64,000 bases of DNA from Spirodela intermedia (lineage: Eukaryota > Streptophyta > Magnoliopsida > Alismatales > Araceae). Location: NCBI GenBank assembly GCA_902729315.2, contig LR746274.1:6941037-7005036 (forward strand), read 5' to 3'. Shown one piece after another: positions 18,546 through 30,711 of the stretch; position 1 is the stretch's first letter; the number at the start of each line of letters is the position of its first letter. A program made the translations under genes and the position numbers. The notes beneath the pieces are model-generated. The model was not told the DNA's origin. It searched no databases and saw only the letters and a list, made by a program, of their open reading frames with translations.

Positions 18546-21120
18546 GCGCGAAGAGGCGCCAGAAAGGGTTTGGGTGTCGGAGGAAGATGGTGAGACGTGT
18601 CGGGTAATGGTTCTGCCACGTGGATGGTGTCCCAATCTGCACGCCTCCGGTGCTCATTCGTCTAAGATGAAGAGGGTGAGGTTGACACGTCGGCTCCACG
18701 GGAAGGCAACTCCAGATGAGTCCGCGGCCGATCTGATCCGGGATTACAGGGAGAATCTCCTATCCCATAATTATTTAAATAATAGATTTTATACCATTTT
18801 AAGAGACCAAAATGAGCATAAAATGAAAGTAACTACTATCAAATGATTTTATAAATTACATTAAATATATTTACCTCTTTTGTCCATCCATAGTTTTTGT
18901 GTTGGTGCCTTGGATTGTGCATTCGATATCATGACACAATAGAAAGTCAACCGAGTTCTAACTCCATTGAGAAGCATTGACCTGTTCCCGGCATGCATGT
19001 TGTGGGATTATGAGTGATTTCTTTTCAATAAAATAATTTAATTAAATAAAACTCTTTTTTTAATAAAAGTGGGCTTGCTAATACGTCCGATCCATGGTGA
19101 TATTTTCTTAAATTAATCTGATTATCTAAATTTACGATTCTCTTAAATTTCGTTTTTTAGCTATTATCCTAATTCATCCTAATATTATTATTGAAATGTT
19201 CTATAGAGATTTCGATGTGAATTTAAGTAAGTAGTAATTTCTACTAGGTCAAATGATAAGAAGCCAACAAGTCAAGGAACAAAAATCAAGTTTTATAAAA
19301 TCTTTTTTCACCTGATTGATGCAAGAATACCTTCAACCTGAACCCAACATCTTTTCAAGAAAAGGACAACAAGAGCTAAGTCTCCATCATCATCATCCTC
19401 ATTAAAAAATTTAAATGCACTCTAATTCAACACATTCTTCTCCATAAAATTGTAGTAATTTTTTTTTTTTATTTAGGTAAAATTCTGATGAAATCTTGAT
19501 TGAATCACTCAAGATAATTAGTTGTGTAATCATTTGTTAGCTGCATGGAGCTATGAAATTAGAAAAAATTGACAAAAAATTATGTGAAATTAACTGTTGT
19601 GATTGATGGACAATTCTAATAAAGAAGTTGTTCTTCAAAAGTGATGTAAGTGTAGGTTTAAGAATTGAAGTAGAGAATTAGAGATCATTGAAATATTTAA
19701 CTAAAGTCAAATATTACGTACATATCAATTCAGCCCTTTCTTCTTAACCTAAGTACAACTTATAATTATTTATATTAAAATATTTAAAGAAATACACATA
19801 AAGAATATAAAATCTATAACATTTTGGAAACTTAGAATCTTGATCCATCATTCATGCCATTAGAATTGTCTTTGAATAACCTTTCCAACAAGTAGTCACA
19901 TGCCCAGGTTTTGCTACATGAATTTATATCTGAAATCGGTTTTCTCCTAAACTATTAATTTTGCAGACATTTTTGCCAATATCGAAATTCTGCTTTGGGT
20001 ATTAAAAATTAAATCAAAACTTCAAGTGCTCAAAGCCCCTCTCTCATCATCAAAATTTCTTGGTAAATATAGTACACAAATATCATTAAACATCCTTTAA
20101 AGACACAAAATTTTGAGATAAATGAAGATAATAGGCATTGGCTTAGTTAACAGTAAAATAATTTTTTATGATAATCTAGTGGATTTATTATTTTTTGAGC
20201 TACATTATAAAACATTGGGTAAAATTATGTACAAAATGAGATAATGAAGCCCTCAATTTACAATTATTTAGCTGTAGCTCATTATACATCACATAAGTTA
20301 CTAAAATCCCATAGTAACTTGAATAATTGTATTTACTTAAAAAGCAGTGAAATGTCAAGATTTTTTTCCCAAATTGCATTTATTTAAAAACATTTTTTCC
20401 CGCTTAACCACAGTTTCATGAATAAAATCGGTGACAATATTTCAACAAAAGCATGTCAAAAGTTGCAACATGAAGTGAGAAATGCATGAGAAATTATCTT
20501 CAGAAAATGATGTTAGTAGCAAATGTAGATTTTAATTGCACGCATCTGACTAGTAATTGTTTTTACGTAGATAGTAAGTTAGTATATTGAATAAAATAGT
20601 TGAGTATTAGCCAGTTTTAACAATGCTTAAATACATTTTCTAGAAATTGAACCAAATAAATTGATTAATTTCTAATAATGAGACATTCTAAGAGGGGCCT
20701 AAAGAAGCAAGTCAAAATGTGAGAGAGTCTTCTCTCTAGATTGAGATCATTATAGGGAAGGTAGGAGACAAATTTAGTAGTAAATATTGGGATCCTGAGA
20801 AGATAGTCGATGGGGTGTTAGAATGGGAAGGACGTGACAAGTGGCGTGAGAAAATCTATTGCCTCTACGGTAGCCACAAGGTAGAGCGCAAGAGAATCTG
20901 ACGGCCCCACGAGGCCTATCCGCTCCACCCAATCATGACCTTCCAGCTCAGCAGCCTCTCTTCCCCTCCTCCCCACCTTATCTCAATCTCACTCTCTTTC
21001 TTCTCTTCCTCTCTGTCAGACCCCTCTCCTTCGTTCCACAGTTCCACCTTCACGCTAGGAAGAGAGAGAGAGAGAGAGACAGAGAGACAGAGACAGAGAG
21101 AAGGAGAGGGTGCGGCGGAG
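18546..21120. promoter_or_regulatory. Divergent intergenic region between HPPD and psaF
   Basis: About 2.6 kb of AT-rich DNA separates two head-to-head genes and should contain both promoters. The HPPD side has a TATA-like site at 18786-18795 on the complement. On the psaF side the last 190 bases are pyrimidine- then GA-rich: a purine tract of AG repeats occupies about 21059-21105, just before the ATG. No transposon or gene was recognised in between. Confidence 0.55.
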
Positions 21121-21804
21121 ATGTCGAGCTTCACGACCACCACCCTCCCGAAGCCCATCGTCAAGTCAAGGCTGCGCTGCCAGCCGAAGATCAGGCCGGC
21201 CACAGTGTCCTGCTCCGCCATCCCCCCGCAGCAGGGGGATGCGGCGGCGGCGCCGCCCTCCTCCTCTCTGAAGGCCCTCTCCGCCGCGGTGGCCCTCTCC
21301 ACCATCCTTCTCTCCACTCCCGTCCCCCCCGCCGCCGCCGATATCGCCGGCCTCACCCCATGCAAGGAGTCTAAGGCCTTCGCCAAGAGGGAGAAACAGG
21401 CCCTGAGGAAGCTGGAATCCTCCCTGAAGAAGTACGACCCAGATTCTGCACCGGCCCTCGCCATTAAAGCCACCATGGAGAGGACCAAGCGGCGGTTCGA
21501 CAACTACGGCAAGTTTGGGCTTCTCTGCGGCTCCGATGGGCTGCCGCATCTGATCGTGAGCGGCGACCAGAGGCACTGGGGGGAGTTCATCACTCCGGGC
21601 TTGCTCTTCCTGTACATCGCCGGATGGATAGGGTGGGTGGGGAGGAGCTACCTCATCGCCATCCGCGACGAGAAGAAGCCGACCCAGAAGGAGATCATCA
21701 TCGACGTCCCCCTCGCCTCCCGGCTGCTCTTCCGGGGCTTCATCTGGCCCGTCGCCGCCTACAGAGAGTACCTCAACGGCGACCTCATCGCCAAGGACGT
21801 GTAG
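21121..21804 (+). CDS. psaF: Photosystem I reaction centre subunit III, chloroplast precursor
   Basis: PsaF is a PSI subunit exposed to the thylakoid lumen. It helps dock plastocyanin and contacts the LHCI antenna side. A single exon encodes 227 residues. The precursor has a bipartite targeting sequence: a Ser/Thr-rich, acidic-poor stromal part to about residue 32, then a hydrophobic lumenal-transfer segment ([18 protein letters not shown]) ending AAA before [10 protein letters not shown] at residue 74. The mature part of 154 residues is the usual size. It carries the Lys-rich helix [15 protein letters not shown] that binds plastocyanin, [20 protein letters not shown], and a membrane segment ([15 protein letters not shown]) near residues 160-174. 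The start was chosen by similarity of [12 protein letters not shown] to other precursors. An in-frame ATG at 20935 would add 62 residues with no stop between, but these read as a translated leader. CT-rich 3' sequence follows the stop. Confidence 0.98.
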   Translation: MSSFTTTTLPKPIVKSRLRCQPKIRPATVSCSAIPPQQGDAAAAPPSSSLKALSAAVALSTILLSTPVPPAAADIAGLTPCKESKAFAKREKQALRKLESSLKKYDPDSAPALAIKATMERTKRRFDNYGKFGLLCGSDGLPHLIVSGDQRHWGEFITPGLLFLYIAGWIGWVGRSYLIAIRDEKKPTQKEIIIDVPLASRLLFRGFIWPVAAYREYLNGDLIAKDV

Positions 21805-23395
21805 TCTCTCTCTCTCTGAACCATCCTTCTTTCTAAATGCACCCTTTCGTCTGCGGAACTCCCAAGCCCCCGTCTTCTTCTTCTCTCTCTCTCTCTCTCT
21901 CTCTCGCGCTCTTGCTATCTCTATCTGTGTACTTATCTCCCTCTAGCTTGCGTCCGGCTGAATGTCTCTATAGATTCTTCTGCGGTTACACCAGGCCCCT
22001 CTCTCTCTCTTCTCGTCTGGGTGGACCCTCTCTCTATTGGACTGGATCGACGGTGCCCCATCTCGGCGGCCCCCTCTCTCTCAACCCGTTGCGGCAGCAC
22101 TGGTAGCACATTCGTGCTCTCCTCTACTCGGCCACTCGTTGAGTCATGCCTTTCTCTGGCTCTGTAAGCCTTAGAGTCTGAATCCTCAATGCAGAGGAAA
22201 ATGTTCCTTGAATGCACAGGGAACGAACTCGAGAATCTCCGAATCCACAGGGATATTTAAGGGTGATCTTCAGAGCCATTACCATAAGAAAACAAGACAC
22301 CTCAAAGCTAAAACTGGTTCTCAAGTGCTCCAAGAGAGAGAAAAAGAGGGATAAAATTAATAGTTTTCGGCCCAATAAAACTATCAACCTAAAACTCATG
22401 CCACCTTTTATGGGAAAAATGCATTTGTCCATCCTAGAAAGAATAATATCTTATGAAGAAAAGTTCTAAAATTTAAATTTTCCTAGTTGATAAGTAGGAA
22501 ATCAGTAACCCTATGGAAAACAACTGGGCGTTGGCATTATTAGTTACCTAAACAAGTCTATTAGGCTTTCCTTCATATTATATAGTGGAAACATCTAGGT
22601 TGCACCTCTTGGGATTTTTCTTTTCTTGCAGATCTAGTTTATGCCACTCTCATTTGCTTGAAAATGATTCATCATGTAGTTTTCATGGACATGGTTTAGG
22701 GTTGAGTCATTGACTATTTGTTCAATGAGGTGATTGTATCTTCGTACTAGAACTTTAACATGAAAGAAAGGATGATTTAAAAAATTTCATTATTTTGTAA
22801 GATTTTTTCCCTATAATAGTTTTAAACAAAAAAAATCTGTCACCAACCAAATGAGCTATTTTTTAGTTAATTTGATGGAAACCTTTTATTTTCGGCTGGA
22901 CAAGCTGGTTTCATGTTTGATGGAATTGAGTTGTGATTGTCAAATGAATCTTTTTAAACACTATCATTGGTACCCATTTTAGAATCAGACTTTAGCTGAA
23001 ACCTAGTTTTATTGGTTCTTAATACAAGAAAAAGTATAATACTTATCTTGGAATCTATGATTGGCATTTTCATGAGGGTCCAAACCATTTTCTTTAAAGA
23101 GTTCCTACCTCATAAAGGATGTCATCAACATAATTGTCTCTCTCATGTAAACAAGCCATCTTCATAATGGCAAGTCTTAGAGTTGAAACCCTGCTTTGAA
23201 AGCAATTGATGTAACGTAGGTCAAAGAGATTGAATGGGGTAACATTTGAAGCCTTAGAGTTAAAGGAATGATAGGGGTTAAACATGAATCTATAGGGTCA
23301 ATAAGAAGAATCTTTGAAGCCAAAATGATTGATAGATGTAATCCTTGAATATATGAAGTTTGATAAGGCCTTTGAATCTCTCGGGGGGAGAGAGA

Positions 23396-23398
<3 letters not shown>

Positions 23399-23462
<64 letters not shown>
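23399..23462. repeat. (GA)n microsatellite
   Basis: Perfect GA dinucleotide run of about 64 bases. It creates open frames of Leu-Ser repeats on the complement, which are not genes. Confidence 0.97.
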
Positions 23463-23467
<5 letters not shown>

Positions 23468-26400
23468 AATGAGGAAGATATGCTTGACACTTTCTCTTAA
23501 AGGCCACACATCAGCTATCAAAGTTCAGTCTATGCCCATGCAGAAACCAAGACTCACTGCTCTACTTTTCATTCAAACCTTTAAATACACATTCAGAAAC
23601 GTCCCCAAAACTCAATAATTTTTCTTGGGCCCACAGGAAAACTTTCACTAATTGTGCCAACATGGCCTTTAGTTGTAAGCCCTATGAAGATCTCTTCCCA
23701 CCACATGCTCATCATAGTGCCTTATCTAGCCTTTTAACTTATTCAAGAACTCCTTCCCATTTGGATGACCAATCGGACACAAACTTGACCCCCTACCAAC
23801 TACCTTGCATGAAAACGACAAGATTTTGTAGTAGTTTTTTATTGATTGTCAAACTTACAATAATCACCTTTTAAACCTCTGATGTGAAAGAAATACTTTA
23901 GATATTGTAAACTTGAACATAATGTTGGTAAGACTTGGGAATTCCGAACTAGCCATTGCATAGTATAATAGTGATTTTGAGTTTTTATACAGATTATCAA
24001 TTTACTTAGATAGCAAGCGTTTTAAAGAAAGAAATATGTGCCTTAAATCATGTTGCACAGTTTTTTTGACATCATTTACTACTTAACAAGAAATTGTCTA
24101 TGAGTTTTATCTACTTCTAGATGTTTTTCATCATAACATAAATCTGACCTCAAGTATCAACTATTTGGGATTCTACTCTATAAATCGTTAGGAATAAGGC
24201 TTTTATTGATCTACTATAGAAATACTTGAAGATCGTTTTTCAAAGACTTTCATTTTTGATTTCAGCCACACATTTATTTATCTTATTAATAACTGGTCAA
24301 ATAGCTTGTCAATTGATCCCTATTTCCTTAACTACATTTTTTTTAACCATGATGTCTTTTCTAGCTTTGAAGTGCCTCACATATTTTGATGATGAAAAAT
24401 TTTAATTTGTTGGTGCATGAATGATAATTTTATGTTATGTTAAATGCGTGATGTGACATAGATTAATTATATGATTGAAGTTGGTGATAACCTCTCTAGG
24501 GTAAAATGGTTCATTGTCGTTAGCAAATGCATAGGCTTTCTTAGGCAAGAATGTTCATCAATAGGTCGCTGAAGTCATATAGCCCAATCTGGAGACTTGT
24601 TGAGTGCTGTATATTCAGCAAAGGTTTGCTGAAATCTAGATTCAACATGTTTTACTCATAAATTAGTGAAATAATGAATTTGTCCTTGGAGACTGGAGAA
24701 GGTTTGATTGACGGAACAACTCTAAATTCTTGTGTGTGAATCTTTCTTGTTATGCCCTTATTGATTGGAAAGAAGTCAGAAAAGTCTAATTCACATTTCC
24801 AAAGTGCAATCATCTGTCTTTGAGATGGTCTTTAGATAATTTTTGTGACAATTTTTAGGAAAAATGTGTATATTTTCTCTGTCATGTTTGGTTGTGTCCA
24901 CATTAAATTTCCAGTGCCTAAAAAACCCCATTTTTTCACACCTCAACTAGTATTTGTTAGTATTTGTTGTTGTAGATTTCAATGAAATATTTACTACAGA
25001 ATTTCAATGATATCTAGAGAGCATCAGATTATCTGTTTTCCCATTTGGAATGTATAAAGTGCCAATTTTTTGATATTTTAGATTGGTTCATCATCTTCTC
25101 TATTCGGTTGTCAACATATTATGCCATAATTTTGACATCAAGTTTGAAGAGTATCTGTAGGGCCTGATTTTCCTCAATATCCCTTATGAAGCCTCAAATA
25201 AAAGGTAAAATCATAAAACATGTGTTTAGATAAATTATATAGTATTATATAATAATTTTTCAATTCTGCACTAGGATTGTTATAGTTGGGATAAAAATTT
25301 TCTTAAAAAATTGGGCCTAATTTTTCCAACATCTCACATTGAATTTTGAGTATCCTAATTACACATGATTTCTCACTTTAAAAAAGATCTAGGATATGAG
25401 ATTGATGATAAATCAACCTTAGGTTCACAATTTAAACTTAAATGATATAATAATGGCTTTGAGTTGGCCGAATCAATACTAGAAAAGTTAATGGTTTGAT
25501 CTAGAAATTTTACAAACATGTATTATCCACAAACCTGAAAAACAAGCAGCGGGAACCTTTAAAGGTCATTAGGGCTTCCCTAGTAAATGGGTTACCAAGA
25601 TTTACTTCAAAAACACATGAAATCTGGAATTCACATTCACGAATTCAAAATCCATTCAGACCCTTATAATTAACAATGTGCTATAGATCAGAAGTGTGTC
25701 AGATTCTACATCCATTCAAGGGTTCAATGTCACTACTCTTGGTAATTATTTCATTTAGAATCTGAATACGTTGTCCTAGAGACTTACTAGCTGTTTAATA
25801 CTATAGCATGCACTAAGACAAGGAAAAGATGATAAGGTTTCCAACACACTTTAGCCTCATGCTCTTTTAGCAGATTTCCTGCCTATGGTCTTATTAATGG
25901 ATAAAACCATGTAGATTTAGCATGTGGAAAGATCACTAGTTTTCTATGCCAAATTGTTAATAAATTCTTGTGCACACAGAGAGACTTTGACACCAATATA
26001 TCTTACATTGATTTAGGATTCAATAAGTTAATTTCATATCTTGCTTGTACCATAGGTAAGCTTTGGTGTGTACATATCACTCTAGACTAATATATTGGTA
26101 ACTAATAGCACTCTATAAGCTAATAATTGTCTTAATAGAGACATTTTCCTGTACCTAAATGTTGTCTTTAGTAGTTGGCAGGACAAAAAAAATGTTGACA
26201 TTTATTGCACACTATTGGATATGTTTGTGTTCTTCTAAAGTTCTATGCATGTTTTTTTTCCTTGTTTGTGTGAGTAACAACAAATGCCTAAAATAGCCTT
26301 AAATTTTGGGTACAAATTGACTTGATTACACCAGTACATTTTCATAAAACCTACATTATAGTTGACAGAAGCTTATTACCTTATTCTCCATCCCTTTGTA

Positions 26401-26960
26401 CATTATTGCACCCACTTTGTGGACCAAAAATCAGTCTCTCCATCTATAAAAGAATCTACCTTCCAATACCTTCCAATACCAACTCTCACCAACTAAGATT
26501 CTCAGCCTTATGGTCATGTTACCCCGTTTTTTTTATGCTTCTTGCCAATGTGTGATCGCTCCTCTGCTTTCCCTTTGCTTATCTCGCTCTCTTTGGTTTC
26601 AAATGGATTAAACGAGGAAGCACGAAGTGGACACATGGAACGAGTTATGGGAGACAATTAAGGCTGTTTTGAAAGAATTCCATCCATAGAAGCATACTAG
26701 ATTCAACAGTCCTTTTCTAGTGATTAAGGCTGAATTAACTTATCCCTTAGATTCCTCATCCTTCTGTGCGATTGTACACCTCGTACCACATGGGATCTAA
26801 TCCCTTAGACCTTATCTAACCCGAATCTGAAGCTGCTGAAGCAATTAATTAGCTTTCGGTCGTACTTGACCCAAGTTCAGCGAACCAAACACTGTTGCCT
26901 AAATCTAGCTACTACAGCAACATGGAGTAAATCGGTACATTGAAAGCTATGTTTTTCGGC

Positions 26961-26963
<3 letters not shown>

Positions 26964-27008
<45 letters not shown>
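26964..27008. repeat. (CT)n microsatellite
   Basis: Perfect CT dinucleotide run of about 45 bases, about 0.9 kb upstream of the first RALF-like gene. Confidence 0.97.
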
Positions 27009-27011
<3 letters not shown>

Positions 27012-27744
27012 AGCGCGCCCATCGTACTTATTTTGTTCGGCTGTAGGAGATAAGCCTTCGGTCTGTCCCCAGGAGTTGTCCTCCCACCACAAGTCTCATT
27101 AGCCGTCAGATCCCAGCACGTTCGACGATCTTTTTATCATGGACCAGTGGGGAAGATGACTGACGCACCACCTACCGTCCGCTTATCTATCCAGAACGTA
27201 ATGGGAAACCGGATTAAGACGTAAGACAAGATCCACATAGGGAGGCCCATCTAACATCTCTACTATTTTTCCGGTGTTGGCTACTAATCCGGATTTTAGA
27301 ATTTCTCCGTCGATTTTCATGTTACGCCAAATATAAATATTACCCAGTAAATAGTTTTTTTTTAAAAAGGATTTTGTGTCTCAGCAGCCCTGGGAAATAC
27401 GACCGATGGTGAGTTTCTTCTTTGGATTTGACCTTTCATAGTTAGGAAAAAGTCAAACCCAGGATAGATGTTCTGCGGTATGTGGTCTGGAAAGTCATGC
27501 CAAGCTTTTATCTTCGATGAGCAACCTCCGCCTCCAGGTTTGACTTCCTTTACCTATAAACGACAGAGTCGGTGGGCTGTCAACATAAATTGGAGCCCAC
27601 GTGGCCCGAGTCTGGACTTCACCGCCCACCGACCGACCGACTCCGCAATTAGCCCACCTTCGGAAAGTTGGCCCGTTCCGTTCCAGGCTGTTCACCGAGT
27701 CAGACCGCTTTGAGCGACACGTAGTTGGGTGACCCGCCTCATCC

Positions 27745-27751
27745 TATTAAA
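27745..27751 (+). promoter_or_regulatory. TATA-like box of RALF-like gene copy A
   Basis: TATTAAA 102 bases before the ATG, embedded in a block (CCTCATCCTATTAAA) that is conserved at 30151 in the remnant and at 50694 before copy C. Confidence 0.6.
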
Positions 27752-27846
27752 TTGAGCCAAGCCCCTCCGATCTCTCAGAGACCGGAAAAGCTAGGATCTA
27801 GAGCCAGAGCGAGAGAGAAAGAGGGCCGGGGGAGAAAGGAGGAGAG

Positions 27847-28173
27847 ATGGCTTCTGGTCTGAGGGCGCCAGCGTTCATCCTGCTCCTGGTATTCTTGGGG
27901 GTCTTCGCAGCCACAGAAGCGAGCAGCATCCCTGCGTCTGCGGATGTTTTGCTCTCTGGGATTTCTGGCGGCCGCTGCAACGGCTCGATCGCGGAGTGCC
28001 TTGGCGGAGGCGAGTTCGAGATGGGTTCCGAGGTGAGCAGGAGGATCCTGCAGTCCAACAACTACATAAGCAACCGCGCCGTGACACGGAACAATCGACC
28101 GGCGTCTTCTTCGGCAAGTTCAGGCCAACGCTACACCTCTGGTTGCAGCACCTACAATAGATGCAAGCGGTAA
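27847..28173 (+). CDS. RALF-like secreted peptide precursor, copy A
   Basis: Rapid alkalinization factor (RALF) peptides are secreted ligands of CrRLK1L receptor kinases and LRX/LLG partners that control cell-wall growth and immunity. This intronless frame of 108 residues has a signal peptide (about 1-25, hydrophobic AFILLLVFLGVFAA). Its pro-region has the conserved CNGSIAECL (Cys44, Cys51), and a subtilase site RRIL is at 65-68. The predicted mature peptide of 40 residues starts QSNNYISNRA and ends GCSTYNRCKR. The usual YISY is YISN. The middle of the canonical peptide, with Cys1 and Cys2 (PCS...YYNC), is replaced by a shorter Ser/Ala-rich stretch (PASSSASSGQRY), leaving only Cys100 and Cys106. 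Copy C at 50769 differs at five residues, so the form is not a random sequencing fault. Identity as RALF family is firm; receptor binding of this form is unknown. Confidence 0.88.
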   Translation: MASGLRAPAFILLLVFLGVFAATEASSIPASADVLLSGISGGRCNGSIAECLGGGEFEMGSEVSRRILQSNNYISNRAVTRNNRPASSSASSGQRYTSGCSTYNRCKR

Positions 28174-28237
28174 TAGGCTGCTGTGGACTTGTTTCTGGAA
28201 GGTGCTTTACTCTCATAAATGTTCGTAGTACCTTCCA

Positions 28238-28583
28238 AGTCCAACGGTGTGGAGCTCCGGGGGGGGGGGGGGGAGCAGGCGCCGGGGGCCTCGATCTGCC
28301 GTAGGGGGTCAAAAGGGCCGGTGTGAAGATAAAGACCCTCTTACTCTTATGCATCCTTTCCGTGAATAAGCAACAGTCTGCGCTTGGTATGGAGAGGTGG
28401 CTCCCCCATTCTGTGTGAGACTCGGAGTTCCACTCCACCACAGGGTTTTCACGGCGCGACCGACTAGGGCTGGAGATCTGCTCAGTTCTCATGCCAAAGC
28501 TCGGATCTGGCTTGGGTTCCCCGCCCTCCTAACCATCTTGGTGGATGGAGGCAGCTGCCCTAACCTACGCGGATCTTTGAAGT
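28238..28583 (+). repeat. Unclassified RALF-downstream repeat, copy 1
   Basis: A block of about 0.3 kb that begins near GGTGTGGAGCTCC shortly after the RALF 3' UTR and includes CTTTCCGTGAATAAGCA and TGTGTGAGACTCGGAGTTCC. Four other copies lie at 30350, 38473, 51163 and 51535, all in the same orientation. A poly-G run interrupts this copy at 28259-28273. Confidence 0.8.
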
Positions 28584-30187
28584 TAAACGGCTGAAATTAG
28601 TCACTCTAATTGGTAATTTCGGGGCATTGTTGCAGGATGTTCTTTTGCCTAGTGATGCTATATCCCTAACTCCCATCTTTACACTTGAATCAACTCCATT
28701 TTTAGAGGAAGTGAATAACAAAAGAAATTAGAAAAAAATAATCTTAAAAATTCAACATTAAAACTAAAAATGCTTCAAAAGCCAACTAGGGAGAGATCAG
28801 GGAAAGGATCATGTTCGCAGGTGCCCACATCCTTCTCTGATATTGGGTCTGCCACCACTCGCCCCTTTTGTTTGATGAAGAAGTAGATTGGCTAATCACC
28901 TTCATAATGATCAATGATCTAGTAAATTTGGTCTTTATGTAGTGTTTAGAAAATCAGTGGCACACTTTGTAGCTTGTTGCAAGTTTGATCCTTGATGTTT
29001 TCAATGTATACCATCAAGAAGGAGCTGTGGAAGATTTGGCAGATTGCAAACCATTTTGGCACGTGTAATCATTAGGTCAGCCTACTCGTGTCACAATCAC
29101 AAGAGTTGTATCTCAATGCAGCATGTCAACTTGAGCTGATTCCAAAATACATTTTTGGGTCCATTTTTAGCATTATTCGGCATCAACCTAGTTCATTTTG
29201 AGCATTCCAAGGTACACCTTTGCCGAGTTTAAATAGGGCAATCATGAAAAAACAGAGAAATTGCAACCAAATGCAAAGGATTTCTGTATTTCTGTCATAA
29301 GCCCGGTAAAGAAGCTCTAGCGTTGTCTGCATAAGATTAGTCAGTAGAGCATTATTTTGGACTTCTCAGGATTCTGAAGGGCGCGCGGACTATGCAATAA
29401 CCTTTTCCCTCTCAGGTCATCCCGTCCGGATCGATCAGTTTGGATGGCGGTTTCTTATCGAAGATTTCCAATTAAAATAAACGTAATTCTAAAAATAATC
29501 CCTGAAAATTCTTATTTTCTTTCTGGTTAAGACATAAGAGTACGTCCGTTTAGGCGGCGTCATCTAGCCTCTCACTATTTTTCAGTAGTCCACTACAATT
29601 CGGCATTTTTAGACAAAACGAGATTTTGTCTCTCAACTCAACGTGCCAGGAAAATACTACTAATGACGAGTTTCTTCTCTGGGTTTGAGCTCTTTCGCTT
29701 ATGAAAAGGTCAAAACCCTGGGTAAAGGTTCAGCGGTTTACTGCTCTGGAACGTCGGATCAAGGTTCCGACACTTCCAGCGAGCAAACTCCCCATCCAGT
29801 TTGACATTTTTTGCCAAATGTAATAGAGGTTCGGAGCGCCGTTAACATCCCGGAAATTTAAATTGGACATGTCTTCTCGAGGCCACGGCAATCTAGTTCA
29901 CGTGGATCGGATGAGGTTTGACTCTTGACTTAGCACCACCCACCAGCTCACCGACTCCGCGGTTTGGCTATCTTGGGAAATTTCGACCGTGCGTGACAGT
30001 TGGCAGAATTCATGATCACGAGATTATCTTTTACTTGCAGGTAGCTATAATATCTGAATTGCAGACGAGCTCTTGTTTCTATCTGCTTATCTATGTAATA
30101 AAATAATTCACTCTCTCGAACTGGACGTGTTGGGGTGACCCGCCTCATCGTATTAAAGAGACCCAAGCTCTTCAGATCACTCACAGA

Positions 30188-30220
<33 letters not shown>

Positions 30221-30222
30221 CT

Positions 30223-30288
30223 TCTTCGGCACGTTCAGGCCAACGCTACACCGTTGGTTGCCAAAACTACCAAAGGCGCAAGCGGTAA
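30223..30288 (+). pseudogene. RALF-like remnant, copy B (5' deleted)
   Basis: Only the last 21 codons and the stop remain, reading SSARSGQRYTVGCQNYQRRKR. The signal peptide, pro-region and RRIL site are gone; the break lies at the end of a (GA)n/poly-G tract at about 30189-30220, the leader position in copies A and C. The final cysteine is also lost (YNRC has become YQRR). The TATA-like box at 30151-30157 is still present. Confidence 0.85.
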
Positions 30289-30349
30289 TAAGCCGGTAAG
30301 AATATGATTAGGAAGGTGCTTTACTCTCATAAATGTTCCTAGCCCCTTC

Positions 30350-30711
30350 GAGTCCAATGGTGGAGCTCCAAGGGGAGGGGGGGGGAGCCGACGGCGGAGG
30401 CCTCGATCTACCTCAGGTGGTCCCACGGGTTGGTGTGAAGATACAGACCCTCTTATACTCTGATGTATCCTGTCTGTAAATAAGCAGCAGTCTGTGCCTT
30501 GACAATTGAGAGATGGCTCCCCCATTCCCTACGATACTCGAAGTTCCACCACCGCGGGGTTCTAAATGCGTAGCGCTTCCGATAAGTGAGAATCTCCATC
30601 CTGCGATCGTTTAGGGTCGTAATCTGCCCAGTACTGATGCAAAAACTCGGATTTGGCTTGACCTCCCTCCATCCACCGTCCCATAACCTACGTGGATCTT
30701 TGCACTTAAGA
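30350..30711 (+). repeat. Unclassified RALF-downstream repeat, copy 2
   Basis: Matches copy 1 in order and orientation: GGTGGAGCTCC, TCTGTAAATAAGCAGCAGTC, CTCGAAGTTCCACCACCGCG, GTAGCGCTTCCGATAAGTGA and CTCGGATTTGGCTTG. It lies directly after the copy B remnant. Confidence 0.8.

Larger units (their letters stand above)
21805..27090. other. Gene-poor region downstream of psaF
   Basis: The first 300 bases are CT-rich and probably hold the psaF 3' UTR. The rest is AT-rich sequence without a recognisable gene or element; the open frames are short or due to simple repeats. Two long (GA/CT)n microsatellites are listed separately. Confidence 0.6.
27100..29340 (+). repeat. RALF segmental duplication, unit A
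   Basis: This block aligns by eye with 29380-31400 (unit B) and 49530-51366 (unit C). Shared landmarks in order are a CATGGACCAGT segment (A and C), a promoter block with GAGTTTCTTCTNTGG and GGTCAAACCC-like sequence, a TATTAAA box, the RALF-like frame and the downstream repeat. Units A and B also share a block near 28590-29280 and 30709-31350. A and B are thus adjacent copies of about 2.1-2.2 kb. Limits are approximate. Confidence 0.75.

Noticed and set aside
20916-21503. Minus-strand open frame opposite psaF
   Set aside because: Shadow of psaF and its CT-rich leader; composed of repeat-derived residues.
23177-23521. Leu-Ser repeat open frames on the minus strand
   Set aside because: Produced by the (GA)n microsatellite; no coding evidence.
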